A DNA stretch of 64,000 nucleotides from Azolla caroliniana (taxonomy: Eukaryota; Polypodiophyta). The notes under the pieces were generated by a model. It worked only from the letters and a program-made list of their open reading frames with translations, searched no databases and was not told the origin of the DNA. The stretch covers positions 5,394,001 through 5,458,000 of the forward strand of contig JBHGNT010000018.1 in NCBI GenBank assembly GCA_043228905.1. The letters run 5' to 3'. Positions 1-10,856 of the stretch are shown piece by piece (position 1 is the first letter of the stretch; each line of letters starts with the position of its first letter). The position numbers and the translations under genes are program-made.

Positions 1-2672
1 TGGCCAATCCTTCAGCCTTCCATCACATGCCTTCGCAAGTGCTTTGACAATCGGACTATGTCCTCGTTCGATTTTCCCGTTGGCTTCTGGATTGTATGCC
101 GTTGTCACTGTTAACCGAACTCCATGTTTAGTGAAGAATTCCTTAGCTTTATTAGAGTCGAGTTCTCCCTGATCCACAATCACTTGTCCTACGCACCCGT
201 AACTGCAAAACACTTCTTCCAAAAGGAATTGGCATACCGTAGAACACGTTTTCCTCCGTAGCGCCCGACCTTCTACTTGGTTTGTGAAATCTTCCCGAGC
301 TAACACCAAGTACTTCTTTTGTCCGATCCCGGTTGGCATGGCTACAATATCGACCATACATTTGAAGTTGATTGTTGGTGAGAATGTCGGATGTAACTCA
401 TCTCGGTGTCGAACTTCGGAGTAGATTTGAAACTTCTCGCAGCTTTCCGTGAAATCCGCTATATCTTTGTGCATGTTCTTCCACCAATATTTTTGTTTGA
501 TTTTCACAAAAGTTGCCCATGTTCCTCGATTTCTAGCCCAATCAGATTCGTGAAATTCGGACATTATCCGGTTTCGTTGCTCTTTCGTCCCGACTACTCG
601 AAGTGGTATGCCATCTGATCTTTTCGGCTCTCTCCATAGTAATCCACTTTTCAAGAAGAACTTTCGGACTTGCCGCTTTTTACTTCGAATCTCGTCTCTC
701 TTCTCTTTATTGTCCGATGATTCCTCGATTTCTTGTAGCACTTTCCCGATCAGCAAGCTTTCTCCCTTGTATTCTTCTTCCCGGAATTCTCGGATTACAT
801 TCACCCGGCATATGTGCTCTGAAGCAAAGTAGTCTTCGGAAACTTCTTCATTATCGGATTCGGTTATGTTATCTCCGAACCACGCCCTTGATAACATATC
901 CGCTACCGCGTTGTCTTTTCCGGAGATGTGTCGTACCTCCGGATTAAGCGACTTAACATATGCAATCCATCTTAGCATAGCCACATCCGGTATCGTGCAA
1001 CACCGCATCATCTCGAGTATCGGAAGACAATCCGTTTTGATCACTACTTCGGCTCTGATTAAATAATCTCGATCCGATTTGATTGCTGACACGACTCCCC
1101 ATAATTCTCTTTTAACTTGTGCATATCCTCGTTGCCTTTCGTTAAGAACCTTCGCTCTGAATCGGATTGGATATCGCGAACCTTCCAGATCGGCTTGATT
1201 GATGACCCATCCGATTCCGGTTGGACTTGTGTCAACCGTTACTATGATCGGTTGGTCAAACTTCGGCTTCTTTAGTGCTTCTGCCCTCCGTAGTGATTTC
1301 TTGAGCTTCTTCACGGCTTTGGTATGCTTCGGTTTCCATTCAAACTTCTTACCCTTCCGCAACAAGTGATAGACTGGGTCCGCTATATGTGCATAGTGCG
1401 GAATCCATATGTGGTAAAATGCACATGCTCCAAGAAACCTTCAAACTTCGGATTGTGACTCGCATACTTTTTTCATAGCTTGAATCGCGTCGAATTTGGT
1501 TGGTGACGGTCTTCGGCCGTAGGGCCCACATAGATGTTCGACTACCAATATTTCTTCTTGCCCGAATGCTGATTTCTCACTGGAAAGTGTTAGGTGCACA
1601 TCTTCTAACTTTCGAAGCACTTTCTCGCAATCGCGAATATGGTCGACTACGAACTTTCAGCATCCCCGATCATCCATAGTTTCATCTTTTTCTTCTACCA
1701 CGCATCCTTTCATTGGAATGTAATCTAGGAACTGCATCGTTATCTTCGGAATGCAATCTCGAAGCACCTTGTTCATCGCATTCATCATATGTGCGACCGA
1801 GTTCGTCGCGCCTTGTGGTAGCGTACACATCCGGACTAATCCTATCGGTGTCGCATGGTAGTGATGTCTCGGCTCTTCACAGCTAGTTGGAATTGGTCAT
1901 ATCTGGAGTATAGGTCTTCGATGGAGTATATCGCGTGACTGGCAAATGCTTCCGCAAATTCGTCTACTATCAGACCAACTCCGGAGTTCCGGATTGTGAC
2001 CTTGTTCACCGGTTGCAAATCTTGAATAAATCGGAGTGACCCATTCTTCTTCGGAACCGTAAACCATCGATTTGAGTACGGAGCATTTGATGGCTCTAGA
2101 ATCCCCATCGCCACCTTCTCCTTGAGCAAGTCGATGATTTTCGGAATATGCGCCCGTGGCATCGGAATTGGCTTCAAGTTCCACAGCACATGGTCAATCT
2201 TGAAGATCACCATCGGCTCCACTATCTTCGGGTCAGCGCATCCTATTTCTTTCGATGTAAATGCAAATGCTCTCCCATGTCGCTCTAGCATCCCACGGAA
2301 TCGTTCTTCTTCATTCTTTAATAGGAACCCACCTCCACCGATCCGAAGTTTCTTCCGGGTCTCATCCGTGAAGGCATGTCCGATATCCATGGACTTCCGA
2401 AGTGTCGGATCCCCCGAGACTTCTTTCCTCTTTTGTTCGCTATTTGCGAGTAACGGTCCCGCGACCGGTTTCACTTTCTTCTCCACGGTCTTGTATTTCG
2501 TACTTACCATCGCTTCTTCTTTGCGGAGCGCATCTGGCCCCATTTTCACAATGATCTCGTACATCTTGACCGACTCCATCGGAATTACCCGGTTTCCCTG
2601 GCTTGTATCTTCCGCACGTTCTTCAAGCCGTTGTAGTGTGCTCCCATAGAACACCTCTTCGACTATTCCCAC
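1..2672 (-). pseudogene. Element F pol: RT, RNase H and integrase, broken
   Basis: Would copy element RNA into DNA and integrate it. RT begins in the intact stretch 1842-2672, with PKKNGSLRFIQDLQPVNKV at about 1985-2045. A one-base loss near 1850 shifts the frame; the homologous reading resumes as TPIGLVRMCTLPQGATNSVA. The catalytic box, normally F-V-D-D in this group, reads F-L-D-Y at 1720-1731, so the second metal-binding Asp is gone. In-frame TGA codons lie at 1657-1659 and 1441-1443; both fit an Arg CGA changed to TGA. RNase H-like residues VTVDTSPTGIGWVI follow near 1200-1245. The integrase core shows VDQGELDSNKAKEFF at about 133-178 and YNPEANGKIERGH at 63-101, holding the second Asp and the Glu of the DDE triad. 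From about 1440 to base 1 the frame is open. Confidence 0.85.
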
Positions 2673-2878
2673 GATTTCTTCGTCTTCTTTTATTATTGAT
2701 GCCGACTATAACTTATCCTTCACTTTTCGGTATTCTTTCTTCATTCCTCCGGTTACGGCCGTGTACGTGGATGCCCCATTCGGACCTATTTGTACTTGTT
2801 TTGCACCGAGAGGTTTCTTCCTGTGTGGGGTATCAGGGCTTCTCGGACTATCACTTCCCCACTCCGCAACAGTCCGCT

Positions 2879-3319
2879 CTAAAAATCCATTCTTGTTTGG
2901 GACAAGAGCTCTCTCTTGTTCCTTTCATGATTTGCCGGCACCGTTAGGAATTGGACGGATTTCCCTTCGTTTTGGCTCTGAATTCGTGCAAAAGCTGCAC
3001 TGCTATCGAGCACCTTCGTCTCCATCCGTGATGCCGTGATAAAGGGTTGCTCGAGGATCACGGAGTGTGAGACTTCGTCTTGTATGAAGAAATTTTGGTC
3101 GATATCGACATCCCTAATCTTCACCGTCACATCCGGACAAGTCGCAAATAGATCTTCCATTGCTTTAGTGGCCGCCCGGATCTTCCATCCATGATTGGTG
3201 TTAATAGGCCACTTCCCCTTCTGGTAGAACTCTTTGGACATCAAATTGATCTCCGATCCGTGATCAATCAATGCTATCACGGGCTCTTTGATGTTGCCGA
3301 TTCGGGCCGGAGACTCCAT
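2879..3319 (-). pseudogene. Element F aspartic protease region
   Basis: A 146-codon open stretch holding the retropepsin site as ALIDHGSEINLMS, a D-H-G-S variant of the usual D-[ST]-G. Retropepsins cut the Gag-Pol precursor. The stretch lies in a different frame from both gag (upstream) and RT (downstream). The upstream shift is explained by a one-base loss near 3318: in the other frame the KPHWA residues of gag run into this protease. Bases 2673-2878 join protease to RT and are too decayed to follow. The DHGSE variant agrees with the fungal-like RT of the same element. Confidence 0.7.
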
Positions 3320-5017
3320 AGTTGCACGGCCCAGTGTGGCTTTGTATAGTGGGAATTCGGAATCTCGTCCTCCACTTCGGTGTCGTTCATCAGAACGGTA
3401 TTTGCATTCACCATTGGTGCATTTTCCTCCGTAGTTTGTCTTTTCCTTTTTACGAGATCCACAAGAAGATCATGGAACTCTTTTTTTGCTATTCCGAGTA
3501 GTTCCCGAAACGAAAAATCTACCCGGCTATCAAGGATTCTCACCTCAAACACCTTTTTCAAGTCCGTTTGTTGTTCGATATCTGAGGCGAGCATGAATGC
3601 CGGAATCGTTCTTCCTTTCCCTCTTCCGTCGGAGTTCCAACTCTCCGGTGTCTTCGATGGTCCAGCCGCATCCTCCGTGCGTCGCCGCTTCTCGTCCACA
3701 TATACCTCATGTAATTGACATAGGGCGTATACGCTATTCTTATCGACGGGGCATTCCCATCCCGTAGCTTCCTGGATGCCTTCCGTGGTGCTTCGGATCT
3801 CGTTAGAGTTGGTTTTCTTGGTGTTTTCTAGCACTACCGGCCAAAAAGACACCTTTGCTCCCGATGACTCCCCGACACATATTCCCGTGGTTGTCGCGTA
3901 ATTGCTCTTCGCCGCTATTTCCTCCTCTAGGACCTTCTTCATGCCACCTTTTCGGAAGTTCAGTTGGAGCGGCTTCCGAGAGTCCATCGAATGAATCCGA
4001 TTTCCCACGTAGTAGATAAGATCCTGTCGTAGCGCTTCCTTGTGCTCGTCGCAATCCCTCCGATCATGTTCGGTGCTATCGCACCATATGCATCGACGGT
4101 CCATATACTTGGAACTTGTGGGACGGTCATCTGACTTCTTCACCATCACGATTTTTAATTTCTCCATCTCCTTCGGCAACTGCTCCACCGTAGTTGCGTC
4201 GATTCCCTTCTCAGTTGTAGCTTCCCGAGCCCACGGTTGATGGTCTTCCAACCCGGATCTCGGTTTCGGAATCGGTTCCGAAACCCTCTTTTCTTCGTTG
4301 GCAAGCCATTGCCCCCTCTTTGTGTATCATGCGATGATATCCCGCACGCTTTCCCATGTTTCGGTGAGGCCACTCTCGGTAGTCGTGTCCTCTAGAAGCA
4401 CTCCAAGATCCTTCCGGTCCCAGACGTCTACAGCTCGTAAGAACATGATAACTTTGTCTGGTGCGAGGATAGCTTGATCTCTCGCAGACAACCTCCCGAA
4501 CCGACTTTGGAATGCTGAAAACACATCGAGGACCTTCATCCCCTTGTCCGGCGATTCTACCCAATCCTTGAATCCTCTCCGCGTTGCCTTGGAGGAGCCC
4601 TCGATAGCAAACGTGGTCTTTAGCGCCTCTTCAAATGCTTCCCACGTTGGATTTTATTGTCGTAGCCCGTGGATACTTGCTTGAAGCTCGTCGGTAGCCA
4701 CCCCGTTGAAGGATGCCACTTGCAGTCCTTCCGAAATCCCGCACCATAGCATTTCCGCCTTGTAGTCCTGAAGATAGCGAGATACGTCCTTCCCGTTGAA
4801 TTGCCCGATCCGTTGCACGAGCCGCTCTAATGCCGCTGATATGTCCGACATCGCAAGTTCTTCTTGAAGCATCCGCTCGAACATCATCATCATGTTGTTA
4901 GCCTCCGGTTGATTTTCCATCTCCTTGCCACCCGTGTTCACGTCGGGTTCACCACTTGTGTCATGCCTCACGGCTCCGGATCGTTGCGTGAGTCGGGTGG
5001 GAACCGCTGGGGTTTTG
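3277..5017 (-). pseudogene. Element F gag with CCHC zinc knuckle, broken
   Basis: Gag forms the virus-like particle. A single frame can be followed from about 5017 to 3320, interrupted by TAA at 4654-4656 and TGA at 4327-4329. Recognisable parts in order: TRLTQRSGA leader (about 4980-5005), capsid-like NGKDVSRYLQDYKAEM (near 4750-4800), SRFGRLSARDQAILAPDK (near 4470-4510), and a zinc knuckle CIWCDSTEHDRRDC (C-X2-C-X4-H-X4-C) at about 4050-4100. I see no convincing ATG; an in-frame stop near 5018 bounds the 5' end, so the original start is probably mutated. Confidence 0.75.
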
Positions 5018-5059
5018 GACTAGGAGGAAAGAAAATTCTAAGGCAATTAAGAATATGAA

Positions 5060-5520
5060 ATATATTGTAAGAAAGAAAGATATGAAAAACTCGTGAATCT
5101 CACGAGTATAGTGTATTAGTGAGTACTCAAATTAAGAGAGAAAAAAATAGTTAGCAAGCTCGTGGATCCCACGATTATATTATATTAATCAACCCTTGTA
5201 AAATAATCAACAACCTCTATACATCTTTCTCTCTTCCTTATATAGTGTTGGAAGAGTCTATGTTTATCACATGCAAGCATCATGCTTTCCTATCTTTAGT
5301 TTTCATGCACACTGCATGTGCATGATTAGCTTTCTAACTCATCTTTTCTTTTTTTAATTTGAGTGTCTATGCATGAATAACTTTTTTGTACCATGCATGT
5401 CTAGAATATTTACATGGGATAAAGTTTAGTATAACTTTAAAATTCATAATACGCTAGTATAATGATAAGGCTTAACATTATTAACATGAAGGTGCAAGGT
5501 TCGAATCTTGCCCTATGCAT
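5060..5520 (-). repeat. Candidate 5' LTR of element F with antisense tRNA-like end
   Basis: Non-coding, AT-rich DNA directly upstream of the F gag, where a 5' LTR is expected. On the minus strand a TATA-like CTATATAAGG lies near 5240-5250. The outer end carries, on the plus strand, an A-box-like TAGTATAATGATAAGG (5455-5470) and a B-box-like AGGTTCGAATC (5497-5507), like an internal Pol III promoter. Exact LTR ends are uncertain because the partner LTR is outside the window. Confidence 0.45.
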
Positions 5521-5554
5521 GTAATATATAATTTTATACTTTCTTCTATTTACA

Positions 5555-5830
5555 AATATGTCTCTTCATCTGGTGAGAGACTCTCACCGGCCTCCTTCAT
5601 CCGGCTCTTGCCGGTTCTACTTCATCTGGTTCTTGCCGGTTTTCTTTATCTGGTTTTTACCGGATCCTCCTTACTGGCCCTCTTCGTCCGTTTCTCACCG
5701 ACTCTCACCAGCCTTCTTCATCCGACTCTTGCAGGTTCTCCTTACCGGTTTCGGTCCTCACCGGTTCTTCCTTCCGGTTCTCACTGGGTACTCCATATCC
5801 TATCCGGAGAAACCAAAAATGTAATTTTTC
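5555..5830 (-). repeat. Copia LTR remnant with expanded CCGGT minisatellite
   Basis: About eight to ten imperfect, roughly 20-26-bp units built on CTCACCGG / CTTGCCGG plus TTCATCCGG. On the minus strand it reads as repeats of AACCGGTGAGAACCGG and ends in GAAGAGACATATTTGTAAATA. That end matches the LTR of element G (57031-57570 and 60622-61182), which carries a shorter version, so this is a related LTR fragment in the opposite orientation with an expanded array. Bases 5831-5983 between it and the GA tract hold nothing I recognise. Confidence 0.65.
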
Positions 5831-5982
5831 ACGTAGTGTGTGAATTACACTACGACAACGGCACTCGACAACGTCAAGAAAAGAAAGAGAAGAAACACGC
5901 CATGATAGTGACGACGACGTCGACGGCCAAGAACCAATGACGATAGATGAAGACGACAACGACAACAGCAACAGACGGCGAC

Positions 5983-5983
<1 letters not shown>

Positions 5984-6039
<56 letters not shown>
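5984..6039. repeat. (GA)n microsatellite
   Basis: Uninterrupted GA dinucleotides of about 54 bp, ending exactly where LINE homology begins. The LINE may have inserted at this tract, which would hide its target duplication. Confidence 0.95.
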
Positions 6040-6043
<4 letters not shown>

Positions 6044-7897
6044 TACCTCAACTTATTCATCCATCTCAATATGGTTTTATTACAGGTAGAAATATATTGC
6101 ATAATGTTTTGAATGTTCATATGGCTACCAATTATGCTCAACATACACATCAAGAAATGGTTATGGTGCAATTAGATTTGGAAAAATCATATGATCATAT
6201 TAATTGGTCTTTCCTCTCATGTGTGATGTATAGTATGGGGTTTGGTTCTCGTATGTGTCGACTTATCTTTTTGCTAGGGCAAAATGCGATTTCATGCGTG
6301 ATGCTTAATGGCGGAGTTACTCCGAAAGTGTTTCTTACTAGATCCATGCAGTAAGGATGTCCACTAAGCCCATTGTTATTTGCTATTGTTACACATCCTT
6401 TGTTAGTAATGTTGTCAAATCTTGCGGCTAATGGTGATATTGTGGGTTTGCATCTTCCTTCTAGTGGACAATTGGTGGCACAAGCATTGGCTGATGATTC
6501 TTTTATGTTTTTACAAGCCTCAAAAGAAAATCTTGAAAGGAGTATGCAAGTTTAAGATCAATTTGCTTTGGCTTTAGGGTTGTATATAAATTGGAGGAAG
6601 TCTCGCCTTATTTCTTGTATGGATCTAGTGATTTGGAATGTTTGGGATGGCGAGGGTCAATGATTACACGAGGATCAATTTATCAACAGTTGGGTTATCC
6701 ATTGGGTGTTGATGTTACAAATGTTCAATTGATTGATTGGATTGGTAGTAAATTGAAGGACAAATATATGTATTGGAAGTCTCAATTATGGCCCTTTCAT
6801 GTATAACTCAAAGTGGTGCAATGTATCTTGATACCTATGTTATTATATTTTTTGTCTTTACTACCTTCGACTAAGAAGGCATTACAAAACATTTTACAAC
6901 CTATTTGGTTCATGTTGTGGCGGAAGGGAGAAATGATGGGATGGATTTCATAGGACCATTTGGCTACTCCTAAATGGTTAGGTGGTGCAGCAATATTGGA
7001 TTTGGAAAGGCATTTGATGGCTCGTAGATTTGCATTATTACGAGATATATGTAAACAAGATCAACCATGGATATCTATGATGCAATATTTTATTAAGCAT
7101 GAAGGATTGGTGCACGGGAAAACAAAGATTCAAGCATCCTGGTGGTCATTACTCAATGGAAGTATTCCTCTAAAGATTCGACATTCTGTATTTAGACAAC
7201 ATTTGGTAAGATCATGGTAAGATGCATTATCTCTTTTTGAATGGGGACCCTCAAGTGATCGAGAATATTGTAATTCATTTCAAAATGAATTGCTTGTTTC
7301 TTCTCGAGTGTTGTTTTGGCATGGGAAAGAGAAGTTGAGATATCAATTCAATTGTTTATTTCGATTGGGGATTCTACATTTAGAAAATGTGGTTGATAAT
7401 GAATCTCAAAGATTGTCGGATTTTGAAGATGCCAAGCGATGGTAATTTCCCCCCCAAATTATAGATTTATTTGGGAGAAATTACAAGATATACCATTGTT
7501 GCAAGGATCTTTGCCATTGAAAACAAATTTTGCACCTTGGGTGGATTGGCGGTTACAAGATCGTACACGCTTGTTACAGATCACTACAAATATATTGTAT
7601 CATCATGTGATGACATCATTATCTTGGTTATCTCCTAATGCAGCAAAGATGTGGAATGTATGTAAGTCAGATGCAAAGTGGTGGAAAATATTACAACGTA
7701 GTTGGCATTCCCATCTACCATTTCGTGCAAAGGTATTCATATGGAGAGTCATGATTGGTGGGCTGAAAACCTATATAAAGAAGCTTAAAGGTATTCTCAT
7801 GTGGAATTTTTGGATGTTAGAGCAATTGGGGATCATTTCCTCAAATGCATATTCCGGTTTTTTAATAGCATTACAGAACGTCTCTCTCCCTACATAG
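6040..7897 (+). pseudogene. 5'-truncated LINE (L1-type) reverse transcriptase
   Basis: Non-LTR retrotransposon RT on the plus strand. In order: IHPSQYGFITGRNILHNVL (about 6055-6110), VQLDLEKSYDHINW (about 6170-6210), the GCPLSPLLF block (about 6357-6385) and the catalytic ALADDSFMF (about 6486-6512). A downstream region ends with a zf-RVT-like FRAKVFIWRVMIGGL (about 7720-7765). Stops at about 6352 and 6553, plus frame changes near 6800, 6960, 7220 and 7440, show it is dead. The endonuclease half is absent, the usual result of 5' truncation on insertion. Confidence 0.85.
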
Positions 7898-7980
7898 GCA
7901 TATAATAGGTAGAGGAGACTAAGAAGTATTGTAACTAAGTGGATTTTACATACAATTAATATAATAGTGTGCTTTTACAA

Positions 7981-8003
7981 AGATAGATAGATAGATAGAT
8001 AGA
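7981..8003. repeat. (GATA)n microsatellite at the LINE 3' end
   Basis: Five to six AGAT units directly after the last LINE-like sequence and a short run through 7980. It could be the LINE tail or an independent microsatellite. Confidence 0.7.
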
Positions 8004-8004
8004 T

Positions 8005-8507
8005 TATATTATCGTCTTCGGAGGTCAAATATGACCTATGAGACCAAAAATATTACATTTCACGTGATACGTGTGAAAGTGAGTAGTGACTCTCGATGTT
8101 CAAGAACTTTACCAATGATTGTTGCAATCGAGAGTGCACATTCTGGTTGTGAGAGGAATTCATGCAAAGATTGGGCTTGGTCGAAGAGATGTGGAAAGCA
8201 TGGTCAAATATGATCAAAGGCAAAGCATTGTATCAAAGTGTGATACTTAGACTCGCGTACTTGTTTAGTGCAAAGTGTGCATAGCCGACCACTCTCATCA
8301 CTTATGCCCCATCACCCTGTTTCACATCGCAATGCATGTGAGCTAAGTCGCATGGAAGCAATGGTTCAAATGGCAGATAACAGTATGGGCTCTAACATGT
8401 ATCGATGTGTACGATTTCCTCGTTCCGCAAAGAATATAGTTTTGTAGTTAGGTGCAACATGTGTAGTATAATGTGTGAAGCGCGAGCCTCCGCATTTGTC
8501 CCATGTC

Positions 8508-8541
<34 letters not shown>

Positions 8542-8841
8542 ACCACACTGTGGCAAGGGCAACCTTCTAGCAAGGATTTTTTTGTATTCTAAGGTTGCCC
8601 TTGCCACATTGCTACTTTTGAAGTAGTTTTGATAGCAAGGTTTTTTTGTATTGTTATGTTGTTTTAATATAACATACAATTACGAAAAAAAGAGAGAGCA
8701 CCACACTCAATGGAGTAAAATGTGTGAATCTAAGAACTTCAAGAGAGAGAATGAGGACTAGCTCCTCCGTATGTAAGGCCCGAATATGGCCATTGGGACT
8801 AGTCTTTGGTGGCTAGTGGTTGCGTAAACGCGTGCGTGTCT
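8005..8841. other. Non-coding stretch, no gene seen
   Basis: No long or family-matching reading frame. Contents: a GA tract at about 8512-8540, an 18-bp perfect hairpin (listed separately), and CAAGG-T(7)-GTATT repeated at about 8571 and 8637. The segment near 8038-8075 (GAGACCAAAAATATTACATTTCACG) loosely resembles 5808-5845, so a dispersed repeat may lie on both sides of the LINE. Confidence 0.5.
8549..8608. repeat. 18-bp perfect inverted repeat with 24-nt loop
   Basis: TGTGGCAAGGGCAACCTT at 8549-8566 is perfectly complementary to 8591-8608, with loop 8567-8590. A transcript would fold into a stable hairpin. I see no flanking target duplication, and the arms are shorter than usual for a plant microRNA precursor. 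Confidence 0.8.
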
Positions 8842-8849
8842 ACTTGAGC

Positions 8850-9396
8850 TAACAATCGGCAACGGTTCGGTTCGGTTCGGTTTGGTTTGAGAGGGTCCAA
8901 ACCGAACCGGTTTGGAACCGAACCATTTTAAAATGTTGAAACCTGAACCAAATCGAACCGTTAAACATTTTTCAAACCGTTAAACCATTAAACCGTAAAA
9001 ACCGCGGTTTCGTGGTTCGGTTTCGGTTTTCAACATAGGTCAAATTTATTTTATTTTATTTTTAAATTTATAATATTTCATTATTTAGAATTTTTAGAAT
9101 TTTTAAGATGTTTCTAAAATGTGAGAATAAGAGTAAAAATGAAAAGATTGTTTAAAAACAATTTTTAAAAATTTTTAGAATTTTTTCAATTTTTTTTTTA
9201 AAATTAAAAAAATTAAAAATTAAAAACCGTTAAACCGTTTAAACCGCGGTTTTTGACTGCTGAAACCAAACCGAAACGAACCGTTTAAAAAAACCTAAAC
9301 CTAAACCGAACCGAACCGAACCGTTGAAACCGTTAAGCCGTTAAACCGCGGTTTCACGGTTCGGTTCGGTTCAAACCGAACCGTTGCCGATTGTTA
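8850..9396. mobile_element. Non-autonomous hAT-type MITE, 547 bp
   Basis: Terminal inverted repeats begin TAACAATCGGCAACGG and are perfect for 23 bp (8850-8872 against 9374-9396). The flanks are a perfect 8-bp target duplication ACTTGAGC (8842-8849 and 9397-9404), the length made by hAT transposases. Beyond the TIRs both ends are full of subterminal CGGTT/AACCG repeats, in direct and inverted order. The core (about 9040-9225) is AT-rich and non-coding. There is no transposase, so it would depend on an enzyme supplied elsewhere. Confidence 0.9.
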
Positions 9397-9404
9397 ACTT
9401 GAGC

Positions 9405-10460
9405 AAGACCTTGGGGGACTTGGACCTCGTCACTTGGGAAATGGAAGAACTGATGGAATTGATTCATTCATTAGAAAATGGCAATTACCCCTGAACAAGC
9501 ATTATCAACGAATAATAAAATTGATGAAGATATGACATTTGATTTAATCTTGGGTGCCTTACTAGATTTGTGGGACACTTTTGTCACCACACATGGAAAT
9601 GATGACACTTCAAACATGAAGAACATAATCCTAAAAATGAAAAAGAGAAGAGATCCTTCAAGACTAACGAGCCTTTGAGTCATCCATCCTCTCTCGTTCA
9701 GGTCCCCAGTGGTCCCTCTCATGTAGCATATGTACATGCGTAGCTTCACGACGTGGAAGGAACACACGAATTTTGTTATGATTTTTACCCATTTCCTCAA
9801 ACTCCACCAAACCCATGCAACAATTTATCACTCAACTAAAAGAGAAGTTTCCATTGAAGTATCTTGGACCATAGAACATTTTCAAGGCAAAAAAGTCACA
9901 CAATAAAATAAAGGATACACTCTCTCTATCTCAAAGGAAATTGGTAAAAGAAATTCTCCAAAAATTTGAGATGGTAGAGTGTAAACCTATCTCCACACAG
10001 TGACCATAAATGATAGTCCCAGATTCCACACCAACCTCAAGATCTACATTTGGGATGGTTTTCACTTTTATAGGTGCAACAATTGCTTGATGAACTAGAA
10101 CACAATCTTTTGTTGCACTTTCGAGTACTAAAACTGAGTACATTAATGCAACCCTTACTGCAAAAGAAGGCCTCTAGATAAGGAAAATCATTGAAGACCT
10201 TGATATCTTCGAACTAAAAGAAATGAAGATATTTTGCACTAATTAATCAAACAAACATATTCGAGCTTGTCATCATTTATCAGAGACTTGGTTGAAGCAA
10301 AAGTGATGTCACTTGAATACACCTCTCCCACAACCATGTGGGCTGATTTTCTCACAAAACCCATACCATACCCCCAGCAAAAGGCATTGGATATGTTGTT
10401 CCAAGGGTAGGACTCAAATTAGAGAAATCAAACAAATTGGTTGTTTACCTTAAGTTGGGG
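9405..10460 (+). pseudogene. Ty1/copia relic: gag piece plus RT/RNase H tail
   Basis: Two copia pieces joined with the middle missing. The gag piece reads LGALLDLWDTFVTTHGND (about 9550-9605), like the copia LP-S/D-W capsid motif. The second piece has KEKFPLKYLG (about 9840-9870), RNase H FVALSSTKTEY (about 10108-10142) and a tail ending WADFLTKPIPYPQQKALD (about 10340-10393). Many stops and frame shifts. Protease, integrase and most of RT are absent. Confidence 0.7.
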
Positions 10461-10856
10461 TGTTAGAAGATTTAATATTAGAATTACTACACACTAATAT
10501 GTATAAATAACAGATATTAAATAAAAACGACAATAAATAATTTAAGAACTTATTCATGTAAGATTGGTTCACAATGAACATCTACCTGTGAAATGATAAT
10601 TTAGTCTCTCATTTTTATTCAATACACAAACCTATATATATATACAATTATTATTCTTTGTTAGATAGTACCTTAAATTCCTAAAAGTCCCTTATTCTTC
10701 TACAACTATTTACTATGAATCTCCCTTTGTGCAACTTGCTTGGCTTGTTTGTCTTAGAGGGAGTAGTCCCAACTTAGACTATCATACAAATAGCTTCTCT
10801 GCATTGGATAAGTATTGTCAAGTCTAAGCTCAATCTCTAAGGTCTGATGAAGCTAG
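10461..10856 (+). repeat. Candidate 3' LTR of the copia relic, then gene 1 3' flank
   Basis: A purine-rich TAAGTTGGGG (10451-10460) is followed by TGTTAGAAGATTTAATATTAG, the arrangement of a polypurine tract and copia LTR start. The LTR end is not clear because no second copy is present. The last bases before 10857 are the 3' flank of gene 1. No coding sequence is seen. Confidence 0.4.

Larger units (their letters stand above)
1..5520 (-). mobile_element. Degenerate Ty3/gypsy element F, open at the left edge
   Basis: An LTR retrotransposon relic reading right to left: gag, protease, reverse transcriptase (RT), RNase H and integrase in Ty3/gypsy order. The integrase runs off the window, so the 3' LTR is not seen. 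A candidate 5' LTR lies at about 5060-5520. The coding region is broken by at least four nonsense codons and by frame changes near 3318, between 2879 and 2672, and near 1850, so it cannot encode a working polyprotein. Its signature blocks (LRFIQDLQPVNKVTIRN in RT, the DHGSE protease site, YNPEANGKIERGH in integrase) resemble a gypsy group I associate mainly with fungi, not the usual plant Tekay, CRM, Reina or Athila groups. That last statement rests on recalled family knowledge and was not searched. Confidence 0.85.

Noticed and set aside
2122-2649. 175-codon plus-strand frame
   Set aside because: Antisense to element F RT and linker, which carry recognisable pol motifs.
1-5017. Fungal contamination as the source of element F
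   Set aside because: F lies on the same continuous sequence as plant receptor kinase genes and plant copia elements; contamination would need an assembly chimera.
5808-8075. Flanking GAGA(A)CCAAAAAT segments as LINE target duplication
   Set aside because: Too long and diverged, and not at the LINE edges; more likely dispersed repeats.
8549-8608. MicroRNA precursor
   Set aside because: A perfect 18-bp stem is shorter than a usual plant precursor, and there is no evidence of processing.
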